Shown here: in pieces, positions 33,551 to 42,714 of the stretch
Numbering within the stretch: the stretch's first letter is position 1
Layout of the letters: each line of letters opens with the position of its first letter
Assembly: GCF_013001025.1 (NCBI RefSeq)
Contig: NZ_CP053021.1
Span: forward strand, 2,125,501 to 2,189,500
Direction: 5' to 3'
Source of the DNA: Sphingobium yanoikuyae
Lineage (GTDB): Bacteria; Pseudomonadota; Alphaproteobacteria; Sphingomonadales; Sphingomonadaceae
Length of the DNA stretch: 64,000 nt
Program-made: the position numbers and the translations under genes
The notes under the pieces: model-generated
What the model saw: the letters and a program-made list of their open reading frames with translations, nothing else
The model's database searches: none
What the model was told of the DNA's origin: nothing

Positions 33551-34225
33551 ATGAAGAGCGCCGTCATCGTCTTTCCGGGCAGCAATTGCGACCGCGACCT
33601 GGCGGTGGCGTTCGAGGCTGCGATCGGTTCCAAGCCCACCATGGTGTGGCATCGCGATACCGAACTGCCCGACGACATCGACCTGATCGGCGTGCCCGGC
33701 GGCTTTTCCTATGGCGACTATCTGCGCTCCGGCGCGATGGCCGCCCGCTCGCCGGTGATGCAGGCCGTCGCCCGCGCCGCCGACCGTGGCGCCTTTGTCC
33801 TGGGCATCTGCAACGGCTTCCAGGTGCTGACCGAAAGCGGTCTGCTGCCCGGCGCGCTGCTGCGCAACGCTGGCGGCCATTTCGTCTGCCGCGACGTCGC
33901 CCTGACCGTCGAGAACGCCCAGAGCGCCTTCACCAGCCGCTATGCCGCCGGCGAAGCGATCAGCTTCCCGGTCGCCCATCATGACGGCAATTATTTCGCC
34001 GACGACGCCACGCTCGATCGGCTGGAAGGCGAAGGCCGCGTCGCGCTGCGCTACGCCCAGAACATCAACGGTTCGGCCCGCAACATCGCCGGCGTCCTCA
34101 ACGAAGCCGGCAATGTACTGGGCATGATGCCCCACCCCGAGCGCGTGATCGAACCGGCCCACGGCAACACCGACGGCCAGCGCCTGTTCGCCGGCCTGGT
34201 CGAGGGCCTTCTCGCCCGCGCCTGA
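33551..34225 (+). CDS. purQ: Phosphoribosylformylglycinamidine synthase subunit PurQ
   Basis: The 224-residue glutaminase subunit supplies ammonia to PurL. Class I amidotransferase residues are visible: [31 protein letters not shown], the nucleophile Cys in [19 protein letters not shown], and [10 protein letters not shown] with the catalytic His and Glu. The length and the tight spacing to purS are normal for alphaproteobacteria. A strong terminator follows. Confidence 0.97.
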   Translation: MKSAVIVFPGSNCDRDLAVAFEAAIGSKPTMVWHRDTELPDDIDLIGVPGGFSYGDYLRSGAMAARSPVMQAVARAADRGAFVLGICNGFQVLTESGLLPGALLRNAGGHFVCRDVALTVENAQSAFTSRYAAGEAISFPVAHHDGNYFADDATLDRLEGEGRVALRYAQNINGSARNIAGVLNEAGNVLGMMPHPERVIEPAHGNTDGQRLFAGLVEGLLARA

Positions 34226-34243
34226 TCACCGGATCGAAATTGC

Positions 34244-34281
34244 AAAAGCCCGCCACGCATCAGCGCGGCGGGCTTTTTTTT
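34244..34281 (+). terminator. Intrinsic terminator of purSQ
   Basis: AAAAGCCCGCC pairs with GGCGGGCTTTT and is followed by eight T residues. It also carries an A tract on the left that could stop the convergent exopolysaccharide operon ending at 34306. Confidence 0.93.
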
Positions 34282-34305
34282 GTGCTCAGGTCGGTGTCTC
34301 AGCGG

Positions 34306-36450
34306 TCAGCCGCCCCGGTGATAGTCGTAATCATAGGCCCGGCCATGCGCCTTGGTCAGCACGGCTCCGACGATCGAGCCGCCGGCCCGGCGCAGTCGTT
34401 CCACCGCAACCCGCAGGCCGCCATGATGGTTGCGGCCCCATTCGACCACCAGCAGCGTGACCTGCACCTTGGCGGCGAGCAGTTGCGCGTCCGACATGCC
34501 CAGGATCGGCGGCGCGTCGATCAGCACCGTGTCATAGCGGTCGCGCACCGCGCCCAGCAGTGCGTCGAGCGCCGGGGTGGAAAGCAATTCCGCCGGATTG
34601 GGCGGCACCGCGCCACAGGGCAGCAGAGATACGCCCGCGACACCGCTGTCGAGGATCAGATCCTCGACCTTGCCTTGGCCCGTCAGCACCTCGCTGATGC
34701 CGCGCGTCGCGGTCACCCGGAACAGGCTGTGCTGCACCGGCCGGCGCATGTCGGCGTCGATCACCAGCACCTTCTTGTCCAGCCGCGCCAACGCGCGGGC
34801 CAGCGCGTTGACGGTCAGCGACTTGCCTTCCTCCTCCTGCGCGCTGGTAACCAGGATGGAGCGCGGCAGGCCGGCAACCGATGCCAGTTGCAGCGACGCC
34901 GCGATCGGCGCGAAGATGTCGGGCGCGCTCGGCTGGTCGCCGGTGGTCGGTACTGCGCCCAGCAGCGGCAGGTCGACCCGCTCCGCCAGCGTATCGGCCG
35001 ACGTCACCGCATCGTCGAACATGTGCCGCGCCGCGATCAGCAGCAGGCCCAGCAGCATGCCGCCGAGCAGCGCGACCAGCATGATCTGGCCGGCATGGGG
35101 GGCAAAGGGCGTGGTCGGCACCGCCGCCCGGTCGAGCGGCTGGATACGGCCGGCCTGAAAGCCCGCCTGCGACGCCATGTCGCGATAACGCTGCAACAGG
35201 CTGTCATGCAGCAGGCGATAGGTTTCGACCGACCGGCTCATCATGCTCATCTGCATGTCGCGGCCGCGCTCGACCCGCGCATCGCCTTCCAGCGCGGCGA
35301 TTTCCGAAGCGATCTGCTTCTCGCCATGCGCCGCCACCTCATATTCCTGGCGCAGCGACGCCCGGATCGTGTTCGCCATGCTCTCGGCCTGGTCGTCCAG
35401 TGCCGCCAGCCGTGCCCGCGCCTCGCGCATTTCGGGGTGGGCATCCTTGCGGAACTGCCGTTCCTCGACCAGCGCCGCGCGCGCCTGCGCCCGCTCCGCC
35501 ATCAACTGCTGCATGGCGCCGTTACCCAGCACCTCGGGCAGCGTCTCGGCGCTCGCCGCCTTCGCGCTTTCCCAGCGCTTCTGCGCGGCGATACGGTCCG
35601 CGACCGCCTGCGCGCGGAAGGCGTTGAGCTGCGCCAGACGCGCCGCGGTCGATCCTTCCGGCACCGGCGCGGCGTCCGGCTTTGCGTCCTTGCCGTCGCT
35701 CTTCTTTTCCTCGCCCGTGGTCGCCTCGACCGGCATCGCGCCGGTGCGCGAGGCATAGACCGCCAGATCGCGTTCGGCCCGTTCCAGATCCTTGCGTGCC
35801 CCATCCAGCTCGCCCAGCAGGAAACGACGCGCCTGCACGCCGGACTCAAAGCCGCGCTTCAGGTCCGCCCGGATCAGGCTGTCGGCATAGCTGTTCGCCA
35901 CCCGCGCCGACAAGGCCGGATCGGCGCTGACGAAGCTGATGCGCAGCACCCGCGACTTGCCCGGCAGTTCGACCTGCAAATTGTCGCGCAGCAGCTTGAT
36001 GACCTGCTCATGCTCGACCTGGCGCTGGGTCAGGCTGCCCTGCCCCTGTGCCGGGCGGCGCGCATCCATGCCCTGGAAGAAGACCGGGCTGCCGACCAGC
36101 GCCAGATCGCGCGCGACATCCTCGGCCAGTGCCCGGCTGCGCAGCACTTCCAGCTCGGTCTGCATCATGCTTTCCGTGTCGGCCGCGCTGACCGGCTTCT
36201 GCATCGCGCCGGCGCCGGCGGCCCCCGCCGGCACGTCCTCCACCTCGACCGAGGCGGTCGCGCGATAATCTGGCGTCGACAGCAGGATATAGATGACGCC
36301 CGCCAGCACGCAGAGCGCCATGGTAACGAACAGGATCACCCGGTGCCGCCGCACCACGGTCCATGTGCCGCGCGCGCTTTCGACAAAGCGGGTGGTGCGA
36401 TCCTCCTCGCCAGCCTGACGCTGTTCCAGTTCGATGATCCGGGACACCAT
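34306..36450 (-). CDS. Polysaccharide biosynthesis tyrosine autokinase (Wzc/ExoP-like)
   Basis: The 714-residue protein combines an N-terminal Wzz chain-length domain with two membrane helices (around residues 38-58 and 455-475), a long coiled coil, and a cytoplasmic BY-kinase domain. The Walker A is written EEEGKS (in LVTSAQEEEGKSLTVN) rather than GEGKS. Walker A' is VLVIDADMRRP and Walker B is VLIDAPPIL. The C-terminal tail holds only three Tyr (AYDYDYHRGG). It would control polymerisation and export with the adjacent Wza-like protein. Its ATG overlaps the upstream stop as TGATG. Confidence 0.92.
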   Translation of the reverse strand: MVSRIIELEQRQAGEEDRTTRFVESARGTWTVVRRHRVILFVTMALCVLAGVIYILLSTPDYRATASVEVEDVPAGAAGAGAMQKPVSAADTESMMQTELEVLRSRALAEDVARDLALVGSPVFFQGMDARRPAQGQGSLTQRQVEHEQVIKLLRDNLQVELPGKSRVLRISFVSADPALSARVANSYADSLIRADLKRGFESGVQARRFLLGELDGARKDLERAERDLAVYASRTGAMPVEATTGEEKKSDGKDAKPDAAPVPEGSTAARLAQLNAFRAQAVADRIAAQKRWESAKAASAETLPEVLGNGAMQQLMAERAQARAALVEERQFRKDAHPEMREARARLAALDDQAESMANTIRASLRQEYEVAAHGEKQIASEIAALEGDARVERGRDMQMSMMSRSVETYRLLHDSLLQRYRDMASQAGFQAGRIQPLDRAAVPTTPFAPHAGQIMLVALLGGMLLGLLLIAARHMFDDAVTSADTLAERVDLPLLGAVPTTGDQPSAPDIFAPIAASLQLASVAGLPRSILVTSAQEEEGKSLTVNALARALARLDKKVLVIDADMRRPVQHSLFRVTATRGISEVLTGQGKVEDLILDSGVAGVSLLPCGAVPPNPAELLSTPALDALLGAVRDRYDTVLIDAPPILGMSDAQLLAAKVQVTLLVVEWGRNHHGGLRVAVERLRRAGGSIVGAVLTKAHGRAYDYDYHRGG

Positions 36451-37178
36451 CAATTGCCTCCGTCTATGGCGATGAAGCCGGTCGCGACGGCAGGAATGGC
36501 GATCAGCGCGCCGCCAAGGATAGCCTTGGCGCGCGACAGACCGACGATCACCAGATCGCCGGGCAATATTTCAGGATCGGGCGCTTCGCCCTTGCGGATG
36601 GCGCCCAGGTCGAAGGTCGCAGCCTGGCGCTGCCCCTCGACGGTGCGGACCACCACCACCTGCCCCAGGCTCGCCAGTCGGGTCGTGCCATGGGCCAGCG
36701 CCACCGCCTGGATGAGGCCGATCCGGCCTTCGATCGGGAACAGGCCGGGCTCGCGCACCTCGCCATCGACGGTGATGCGGCGGCCGACCGCCTGCTTCAC
36801 GAACACCGTGACCTGCGGCGACACCAGATAGCGCTCGCCAAGCCTACCGGCGATCACGTCCGACGCCTCGCCGGCGGTCAGCCCGCCGATCGACACATCG
36901 CCGACCAGCGGCATGCGGACCATGCCGGCCGCGCTGACCCGCGCATCCTCCAGCGACAGGTCGGGCTCATGATAGACCTGGATACGCAGCACATCGTCGG
37001 GACTGATGACATAGTCGCGGCCCACCGCGGCGGGCGCGGGCATCAGCGCATAGGCGGCCTCGCCGCGCGGGGCATCCTCTACAGTCGAGCAGCCGGCGAG
37101 CAGCATCGCCGCTGCCGCGACGGCGCCGCCCTTCATGCCCTTGCCATAGTGCCCCAAAATCTGGCGCTTCATGCGCAT
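36450..37178 (-). CDS. Polysaccharide export outer-membrane lipoprotein (Wza-like)
   Basis: From ATG 37178, with GGGG upstream, the protein starts with a signal peptide ending in the lipobox LLAGC. It continues with the poly_export domain (DYVISPDDVLRIQVYHEPDL, VRMPLVGDVSIGGLTAGEAS) and SLBB repeats (VDGEVREPGLFPIEGRIGL). A hydrophobic C-terminal helix (ILGGALIAIPAVATGFIAI) replaces the Wza membrane helix. It forms the outer-membrane exit pore working with the Wzc-like kinase encoded next. GTG 37184 and ATG 37172 are alternative starts. Confidence 0.92.
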   Translation of the reverse strand: MRMKRQILGHYGKGMKGGAVAAAAMLLAGCSTVEDAPRGEAAYALMPAPAAVGRDYVISPDDVLRIQVYHEPDLSLEDARVSAAGMVRMPLVGDVSIGGLTAGEASDVIAGRLGERYLVSPQVTVFVKQAVGRRITVDGEVREPGLFPIEGRIGLIQAVALAHGTTRLASLGQVVVVRTVEGQRQAATFDLGAIRKGEAPDPEILPGDLVIVGLSRAKAILGGALIAIPAVATGFIAIDGGN

Positions 37179-37295
37179 CAACACCCCATTGCGAACCGGG
37201 TGCGGCCCGCAAAAGGGCCGCTCGGCTCGGGGGTTAGCGACGCGGCACCGTCATGGCAACCGCGCGGGGGGCAGGACGAACCGCCCGGCCGACGA

Positions 37296-38591
37296 TCAGA
37301 CCGCGATGCGCTGCGCGGCCGGCTCGGGCTGACGACGCGGCTGGTCGGGCCAGATGCCGCGCGTATCATAGACGGCCTTGCCGGCACGTTCGTCGACGGG
37401 AACGGATTTGAACATGTCATGATCGACAAGAATGATGAACACGCCGCATTGTTCCAGAGCCGTATCGAGATCGATCAGTTCGGCACCGGTGCCGGCGAAC
37501 TCCATCGGCAGATCCTGGGCATAGGGTTCGACGAGCTTGACCCGCTTGCCGTAGCGGCGGGCGAGCCGGCTGGCGACCTTGACTGCCGGGCTTTCACGGA
37601 AATCGTCGATGTTCGGCTTGAAGGCAAGGCCGAGGCAGGCGACATCCTCGCCGGCAAAGGCGTCTATCATGTCCGACGATTTGGCCACGACATAATCGGT
37701 CTTGCCGTCGTTCACCTCGCGCGCGGTGCGGATGATGCGGGCATTTTCCGGGTCGCCATGGACGATGAACCAGGGATCGACGGCGATGCAATGACCGCCA
37801 ACGCCCGGCCCCGGCTGCAATATGTTGACGCGCGGATGGCGGTTGGCGAGGCGGATCACTTCCCACACGTCGATGTCCATACGGTCGGCAATCACCGACA
37901 ATTCATTGGCAAAGGCGATGTTGACATCGCGGAAGCTGTTTTCGACCAGCTTCACCATTTCGGCCGCCCGCGCCGTGGTGGTGATGCAGGCTCCGCGCAC
38001 GAACTGGCGATAGAAGCCCAGCGCCTTGCGCGCGCAGCGCGGCGTGATGCCGCCGATGCAGCGATCATTGTCGATCAGCTCGACCAGGATGCGGCCGGGC
38101 AGCACCCGCTCGGGGCAATAGGCGATGGCGATGTCGCCCGCGACGCCCGGCGCCGGCATCTTGAGGTCGGGGCGCAGTTCGGCGATCAGGTCGCGCATAG
38201 CCTCGGTCGTGCCGACCGGCGAGGTAGATTCCAGGATCACCGTATCGCCGTTCTTCAGCACCGGCGCGACGGTCCGCGCCGCCTGCAGCACATAGGAGAT
38301 GTCGGGCGCGCGGTCCTCGGCCACCGGGGTCGGCACCGCAATGATGAAGACGTCACTGGCCTCTACGCTGAGCGAGGCGCGCAGATTGCCGCGTGCCACC
38401 ACGCCCTGCACCAGGCCGTCCAGATCGACTTCCTCAATATGGACCCGCCCCGAATTGACCGTCTCGACCACATGGGCGCTGACATCGACACCGACGACCT
38501 GTGCCCCGCCGCGCGCGATCAGCGCCGCAGTCGGCAGGCCGATATAGCCCAGGCCAATGACGGAAACCTTCTGCTTGCTGTCGACGGGCAT
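37296..38591 (-). CDS. wecC: UDP-N-acetyl-D-mannosamine dehydrogenase (WecC-like)
   Basis: The 431-residue enzyme is an NAD-dependent UDP-sugar dehydrogenase. It has the Rossmann motif VSVIGLGYIGLPTAALIA, LESTSPVGTTEAMRDLI, and the catalytic Cys in GPGVGGHCIAVDPWFIV, the variant typical of WecC (VGGHCI) rather than UDP-glucose dehydrogenase. It would oxidise UDP-ManNAc to UDP-ManNAcA. wecB lies just upstream in the same operon, separated by a small membrane-protein gene. Confidence 0.93.
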   Translation of the reverse strand: MPVDSKQKVSVIGLGYIGLPTAALIARGGAQVVGVDVSAHVVETVNSGRVHIEEVDLDGLVQGVVARGNLRASLSVEASDVFIIAVPTPVAEDRAPDISYVLQAARTVAPVLKNGDTVILESTSPVGTTEAMRDLIAELRPDLKMPAPGVAGDIAIAYCPERVLPGRILVELIDNDRCIGGITPRCARKALGFYRQFVRGACITTTARAAEMVKLVENSFRDVNIAFANELSVIADRMDIDVWEVIRLANRHPRVNILQPGPGVGGHCIAVDPWFIVHGDPENARIIRTAREVNDGKTDYVVAKSSDMIDAFAGEDVACLGLAFKPNIDDFRESPAVKVASRLARRYGKRVKLVEPYAQDLPMEFAGTGAELIDLDTALEQCGVFIILVDHDMFKSVPVDERAGKAVYDTRGIWPDQPRRQPEPAAQRIAV

Positions 38592-38674
38592 GGATATTTC
38601 AAATCCTTTTTGATCTGTTCAGCCTGTTCCTGCCCGAAAATACTGAAGATTCCGGTAATGGACAGGATCGAGTG

Positions 38675-39046
38675 TCAGTGCCGCGCCATTTGCAAACCGA
38701 TCAGCAAGATCGATGCAACCCAGACCATGCCAATATAGAGCCGTATCCGTCGTTGCGGAAGGACCATGCCTGACGGCAACCGAACGGCTGGCTTTCCCCA
38801 TGCCCAGACCAGCACCGCGCCCTGCGGCAGCGTGACGTAGAGCAGCATCAATACCCGACCAACCCAACTCGGCGCGCCAAAGCTGAACAGCAGCATCTGG
38901 ACGATTGCCAGGACGATGAAAGCCATGACGACCGCGCAGGCAACCACCGGCCCATAGCTGCCAAATTCCTCGAGATCGACGGCCTCCGCCTGATCGGCGG
39001 CTTCATCCGCGAACAGCCGGTCGAGCTGGTCCTCGTCAGGCGCCAT
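38675..39046 (-). CDS. Uncharacterised three-helix membrane protein in the wec cluster
   Basis: Starting at ATG 39046, with GGAG ten bases upstream, the 123-residue protein has an acidic N-terminal tail (PDEDQLDRLFADEAADQAEA) and three hydrophobic segments around VVACAVVMAFIVLAIVQMLL, VLMLLYVTLPQGAVLVWAW and LYIGMVWVASILLIGLQM. The start overlaps the end of wecB by 11 bp, so the two are co-translated. It has no recognised family. Its position between wecB and wecC suggests a role in the same polysaccharide pathway, but that is inference. Confidence 0.75.
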   Translation of the reverse strand: MAPDEDQLDRLFADEAADQAEAVDLEEFGSYGPVVACAVVMAFIVLAIVQMLLFSFGAPSWVGRVLMLLYVTLPQGAVLVWAWGKPAVRLPSGMVLPQRRIRLYIGMVWVASILLIGLQMARH

Positions 39047-40151
39047 CGGCAATAATCTCCGCGATCCGCTCGGCCGCCTTGCCGTCGCCGAACGGGTTAT
39101 GGGCACGGGCCATCGCCTGATAGGCGGCATCATCGTCGAGCAGCGCCAGCACCTCGCGCACGATCCGGTTCCGGTCCGCGCCGACCAGCTTCGCCGTGCC
39201 AGCCTGCACCCCTTCGGGCCGTTCGGTGGTCTCGCGCATCACCAGCACCGGCTTGCCGAGCGAGGGCGCCTCTTCCTGCACGCCGCCGCTGTCGGTGAGC
39301 ACCAGATGGCACAGGTCGAGCAGGCGGACGAAATGCGGATAGTCGAGTGGTTCGATCATCGCGACATTGGGCAGGTCGCCCAACACCGCATCCATGACCG
39401 GACGGACATTGGGATTGGGATGGACGGGGAAGATCACCGCGACATCGGGCCGCGCGGCGATATCGGCGATGGAGCGCGCGATCGCCTCCATCCCGCCGCC
39501 GAAATTCTCGCGACGGTGGCTGGTGACGGCAACGATCCGCTTGCCCGCGAAACGCGCCGCCAGATCATCAAGGCCGCTGGCCAGTGCCGGTTCGCCATTG
39601 ACCCGATCGACCGTCGCCAACAGCGCGTCGATCACGGTATTTCCCGTGACATGAATGCCGGCCGCGTCGCGATTTTCCCGCAGCAGCGCATCGGCCGCCG
39701 CCTGGGTCGGCGCGAAATTCATGTCGGCAATGCACGCCACGACGCGGCGATTGACCTCCTCGGGCCAGGGATGATGGATGTCGCCGCTGCGCAGGCCGGC
39801 CTCGACATGGGCGACCGGGATCTTGCGATAATAGGCCGCCAGGCTCGCCACCATCGTCGTCAGCGTGTCGCCATGCACCACCACCCGATCGGGCTTTTCC
39901 GCGTCGAACGCCTCGCCCAGCGCGACGATCAACTTGGCGGTCAGCCCGTCCAGCGTCTGGTTGGGCGTCATGACGTCCAGATCGATGTCGGGCACGATAC
40001 CGGCAATCTCCAGCACCTGGTCCAGCAGGCCGCGATGCTGCGCCGTCACGATCACGCGGGTGTCGATATCGGCACGCGCCTTGAGCGCGTGGATCACCGG
40101 AAACAGCTTGATCGCTTCCGGCCGTGTCCCAAATACCAGCGCTACTTTCAC
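39036..40151 (-). CDS. wecB: Non-hydrolysing UDP-N-acetylglucosamine 2-epimerase
   Basis: The 371-residue enzyme converts UDP-GlcNAc to UDP-ManNAc. Motifs include VFGTRPEAIKLFPVIHAL, VVHGDTLTTMVASLAAYY, VAHVEAGLRSGDIHHPWPEE, VTSHRRENFGG and LTDSGGVQEEAPSLGKPVLV. It supplies the substrate for the WecC-like enzyme encoded 0.45 kb downstream. The gene is divergent from the UDP-glucose dehydrogenase gene, with 157 bp between starts. Confidence 0.96.
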   Translation of the reverse strand: MKVALVFGTRPEAIKLFPVIHALKARADIDTRVIVTAQHRGLLDQVLEIAGIVPDIDLDVMTPNQTLDGLTAKLIVALGEAFDAEKPDRVVVHGDTLTTMVASLAAYYRKIPVAHVEAGLRSGDIHHPWPEEVNRRVVACIADMNFAPTQAAADALLRENRDAAGIHVTGNTVIDALLATVDRVNGEPALASGLDDLAARFAGKRIVAVTSHRRENFGGGMEAIARSIADIAARPDVAVIFPVHPNPNVRPVMDAVLGDLPNVAMIEPLDYPHFVRLLDLCHLVLTDSGGVQEEAPSLGKPVLVMRETTERPEGVQAGTAKLVGADRNRIVREVLALLDDDAAYQAMARAHNPFGDGKAAERIAEIIADGA

Positions 40152-40308
40152 TCTGTGCCCTTTCGTTCGGATGCGCCTTCCCTGGCAAAAAAGGGTAACC
40201 AGCCGCTAAACGGTAGCATGGTAATTACGCAAAGGCGCGAATTGTATTGCGTTATGACTATGCTAGAGCCTCAAACCAATCACTTCCCGTTTGGAGTTCC
40301 ACCAACTC

Positions 40309-41628
40309 ATGAAAATCACCATGATCGGCACCGGCTATGTCGGCCTCGTCTCCGGGGCCTGCTTTGCGGATTTCGGCCATGATGTCGCCTGCGTCGACAA
40401 GGATGCGGGCAAGATCGCCGCGATCGAGGCCGGCACGATGCCGATCTACGAACCCGGCCTTGACCAGCTGGTCGGCACCAACGCCGCCGCCGGTCGCCTG
40501 ACCTTCACCACCGACCTGCCCGAAGGCGTGAAGGGCGCCGACGCCATCTTCATCGCCGTCGGCACGCCCTCGCGGCGCGGCGATGGCCATGCCGACCTCA
40601 GCTATGTCTATGCCGCCGCCAAGGAGATCGTCGAATCCCTTGATGGCCCTGCGGTCATCGTCACCAAGTCGACCGTGCCCGTCGGCACCGGCGACGAGGT
40701 CGAGCGGATCGCGCGCGAACTGCGCCCGGACCTCGACATCCAGGTCGTGTCGAACCCCGAATTCCTGCGCGAAGGCGCGGCGATCGGCGACTTCAAGCGC
40801 CCTGACCGCGTCGTCGTGGGCACCACCGGATCGGAACGCGCCATTTCGGTGATGAGCCAGGTCTATCGCCCGCTGAACCTCAACCAGGCGCCGCTGATGT
40901 TCACCGGCCGTCGCACGGCCGAACTGATCAAATATGCCGCCAACGCCTTCCTGGCGACCAAGATCACCTTCATCAACGAGATGGCGGACCTGTGCGAGGC
41001 GGTCGGCGCCGAAGTGCAGGACGTGTCGCGCGGCATCGGCCTCGACAAGCGGATCGGCAGCAAGTTCCTGCATGCCGGTCCGGGCTATGGCGGCTCCTGC
41101 TTCCCCAAGGATACGCTGGCCCTGGTCAAGACCGGGCAGGATTATGACGCGCCGATCCGCATCGTCGAAACCGTGGTGCAGGTGAACGACCTGCGCAAGC
41201 GCGCCATGGGCCGCAAGATCGTGAAGGCGCTGGGCGGTGAAGCGCGCGGCAAGACCGTCGCCCTGCTGGGCGTCACCTTCAAGCCCAATACCGACGACAT
41301 GCGCGACGCGCCCAGCCTGGCGATCGTGCAGGCGCTGGAGGATGCCGGCGCGAAGGTCGTCGCCTATGATCCCGAGGGCATGGACGTCGCCGCGCCGATG
41401 ATGCCCGGCGTCACCATGGCCGGTTCGGCCTATGAGGCCGCTTCCGGCGCCGACGCGCTGGTACTGGTGACCGAATGGGACGCCTTCCGCGCGCTGGATC
41501 TCAAGCGCCTGGCCAGCTCGATGAGCGCGCCGGTACTGGTCGATCTGCGCAACATCTATCCGGTCGCGGAAGCGGAAGCCGCCGGCTTCACCGTCACCCG
41601 CGTGGGTGGAAAGGGCAGCGCCGCCTGA
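40309..41628 (+). CDS. UDP-glucose 6-dehydrogenase
   Basis: The 439-residue protein, starting at ATG 40309 (MKITMIGTGYVGLVSGACFA), has the UGD features GTPSRRGDGHADLSYV, VTKSTVPVGTGDEV, SNPEFLREGAAIGDF and the catalytic Cys in GPGYGGSCFPKDTLAL. It oxidises UDP-glucose to UDP-glucuronate, a precursor for acidic exopolysaccharides. It is divergent from the wec/wza/wzc operon. A 39-codon membrane-protein gene overlaps its stop codon. Confidence 0.95.
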   Translation: MKITMIGTGYVGLVSGACFADFGHDVACVDKDAGKIAAIEAGTMPIYEPGLDQLVGTNAAAGRLTFTTDLPEGVKGADAIFIAVGTPSRRGDGHADLSYVYAAAKEIVESLDGPAVIVTKSTVPVGTGDEVERIARELRPDLDIQVVSNPEFLREGAAIGDFKRPDRVVVGTTGSERAISVMSQVYRPLNLNQAPLMFTGRRTAELIKYAANAFLATKITFINEMADLCEAVGAEVQDVSRGIGLDKRIGSKFLHAGPGYGGSCFPKDTLALVKTGQDYDAPIRIVETVVQVNDLRKRAMGRKIVKALGGEARGKTVALLGVTFKPNTDDMRDAPSLAIVQALEDAGAKVVAYDPEGMDVAAPMMPGVTMAGSAYEAASGADALVLVTEWDAFRALDLKRLASSMSAPVLVDLRNIYPVAEAEAAGFTVTRVGGKGSAA

Positions 41629-41747
41629 TGTGGCCATGGGAAGAGGAGGGCGTCAGCGCCCTCCCCCAACTGCGCCACTGGCTGCTGGCCGCCATGCTGA
41701 TCCTGGGCGCGATGCTGGCCGTGCCGATCTTCGCCGCGCTCACCTGA
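41628..41747 (+). CDS. Putative 39-aa single-pass membrane protein overlapping ugd stop
   Basis: ATG 41628 shares its first base with the ugd stop codon (TGATG). The frame encodes MWPWEEEGVSALPQLRHW followed by the hydrophobic LLAAMLILGAMLAVPIFAAL. Coupling to ugd translation would explain the lack of its own strong ribosome site. Its product is a small inner-membrane peptide of unknown role. It ends 5 bp before the convergent ABC permease stop. Confidence 0.55.
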   Translation: MWPWEEEGVSALPQLRHWLLAAMLILGAMLAVPIFAALT

Positions 41748-41752
41748 CGCCG

Positions 41753-42601
41753 TCAGGCCTTGAGCTTCCAGCCCTTGCGCAGCAGCACATAGCAGAGCAG
41801 CGCCAGCCCGGCATTGAGCGCCAGCAGCACGACGCTGCCGACCAGCACATTGCCGTCCGCCGCCGCGACGAAGCCATAGCGGAAACCGGAAATGGCGTAG
41901 AAGAAGGGGTTGGCGTGGCTGATCGCGCGGAAGAGCGGCGACAGGCGGTCGATCGAATAGAAGGTGCCCGACAGCAGCGTCATCGGCCCGATCACGAAAT
42001 TGGTGATCGCGGCGGCATGATCGAATTTTTCCGCCCAGATCGACGTCATCACGCCGATGAAGGCGGTCAGGCTGGCGCCCATCAGGCCGAACCAGATCAC
42101 CGCCCACAGATGCGTCGGCGTCACATGCACGCCCGGCCACAGCGCCATCGCCCCCCACAGCGCCAGACCGACCGCAACCGCGCGCGTCACTGCCGCGCCG
42201 ACCAGCGCCAGCAGCAATTCGCCCACCGACAGCGGCGGCATCAGATAGTCGATCAGCGTCCCCTGCATCTTGCCCGCCAGCAGCGAGAAGCTGCTGTTGG
42301 CAAAGGCATTGTTCATCATGCCCATCATCATCAGGCCCGGCGCGATGAAATCGGCAAAGGGCACGCCCAGCACCTGGCGGTTCGCCCCGCCCAGCGCGAT
42401 GGTGAAAATCACCAGGAACATCAGCGTGGTAACGGCCGGCGCCCAGATCGTCTGGAGCTGCACCTTCATGAAGCGCCGCACTTCCTTGCGGTAGAGCGCG
42501 CGCATGCCGGCCCAGTTGACGTTGCGGATCACCAACTCCCCCGGTTCATGGAAGGGAACGGGTGCGGGATGGGCGGCTGCAATTTTGGGCTGGTCGTTCA
42601 T
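41753..42601 (-). CDS. ABC-2 type transporter permease
   Basis: The protein (282 residues from ATG 42601) has six hydrophobic segments in the ABC-2 pattern. It begins ALYRKEVRRFMKVQLQTIWA and shows FTIALGGANRQVLGVPFADF then IAPGLMMMGMMNNAFANSSF, with the late HANPFFYAISGFRYGF. Such permeases act with a separate ATPase in drug, heme or polysaccharide export; no ATPase gene is adjacent. An extended frame to 42715 would run into the gcrA promoter region, so I prefer the shorter start. Confidence 0.9.
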   Translation of the reverse strand: MNDQPKIAAAHPAPVPFHEPGELVIRNVNWAGMRALYRKEVRRFMKVQLQTIWAPAVTTLMFLVIFTIALGGANRQVLGVPFADFIAPGLMMMGMMNNAFANSSFSLLAGKMQGTLIDYLMPPLSVGELLLALVGAAVTRAVAVGLALWGAMALWPGVHVTPTHLWAVIWFGLMGASLTAFIGVMTSIWAEKFDHAAAITNFVIGPMTLLSGTFYSIDRLSPLFRAISHANPFFYAISGFRYGFVAAADGNVLVGSVVLLALNAGLALLCYVLLRKGWKLKA

Positions 42602-42714
42602 GATGGGATCGACTATCGGCTGGTCCGTTATGCCGCAAGGGCGTTCTGCGCGGTTGGAAGTCGCGCCTGCATGCCCCATATAGGGCGCATAGCACAGATT
42701 GTGAGGAGTTTTCA

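Noticed and set aside
34240..36831. Plus-strand open frame of 863 codons opposite the Wzc-like gene
   Set aside because: Antisense shadow; repetitive Arg/His/Gln content without a recognisable motif, while the minus strand encodes a full Wzz/BY-kinase.
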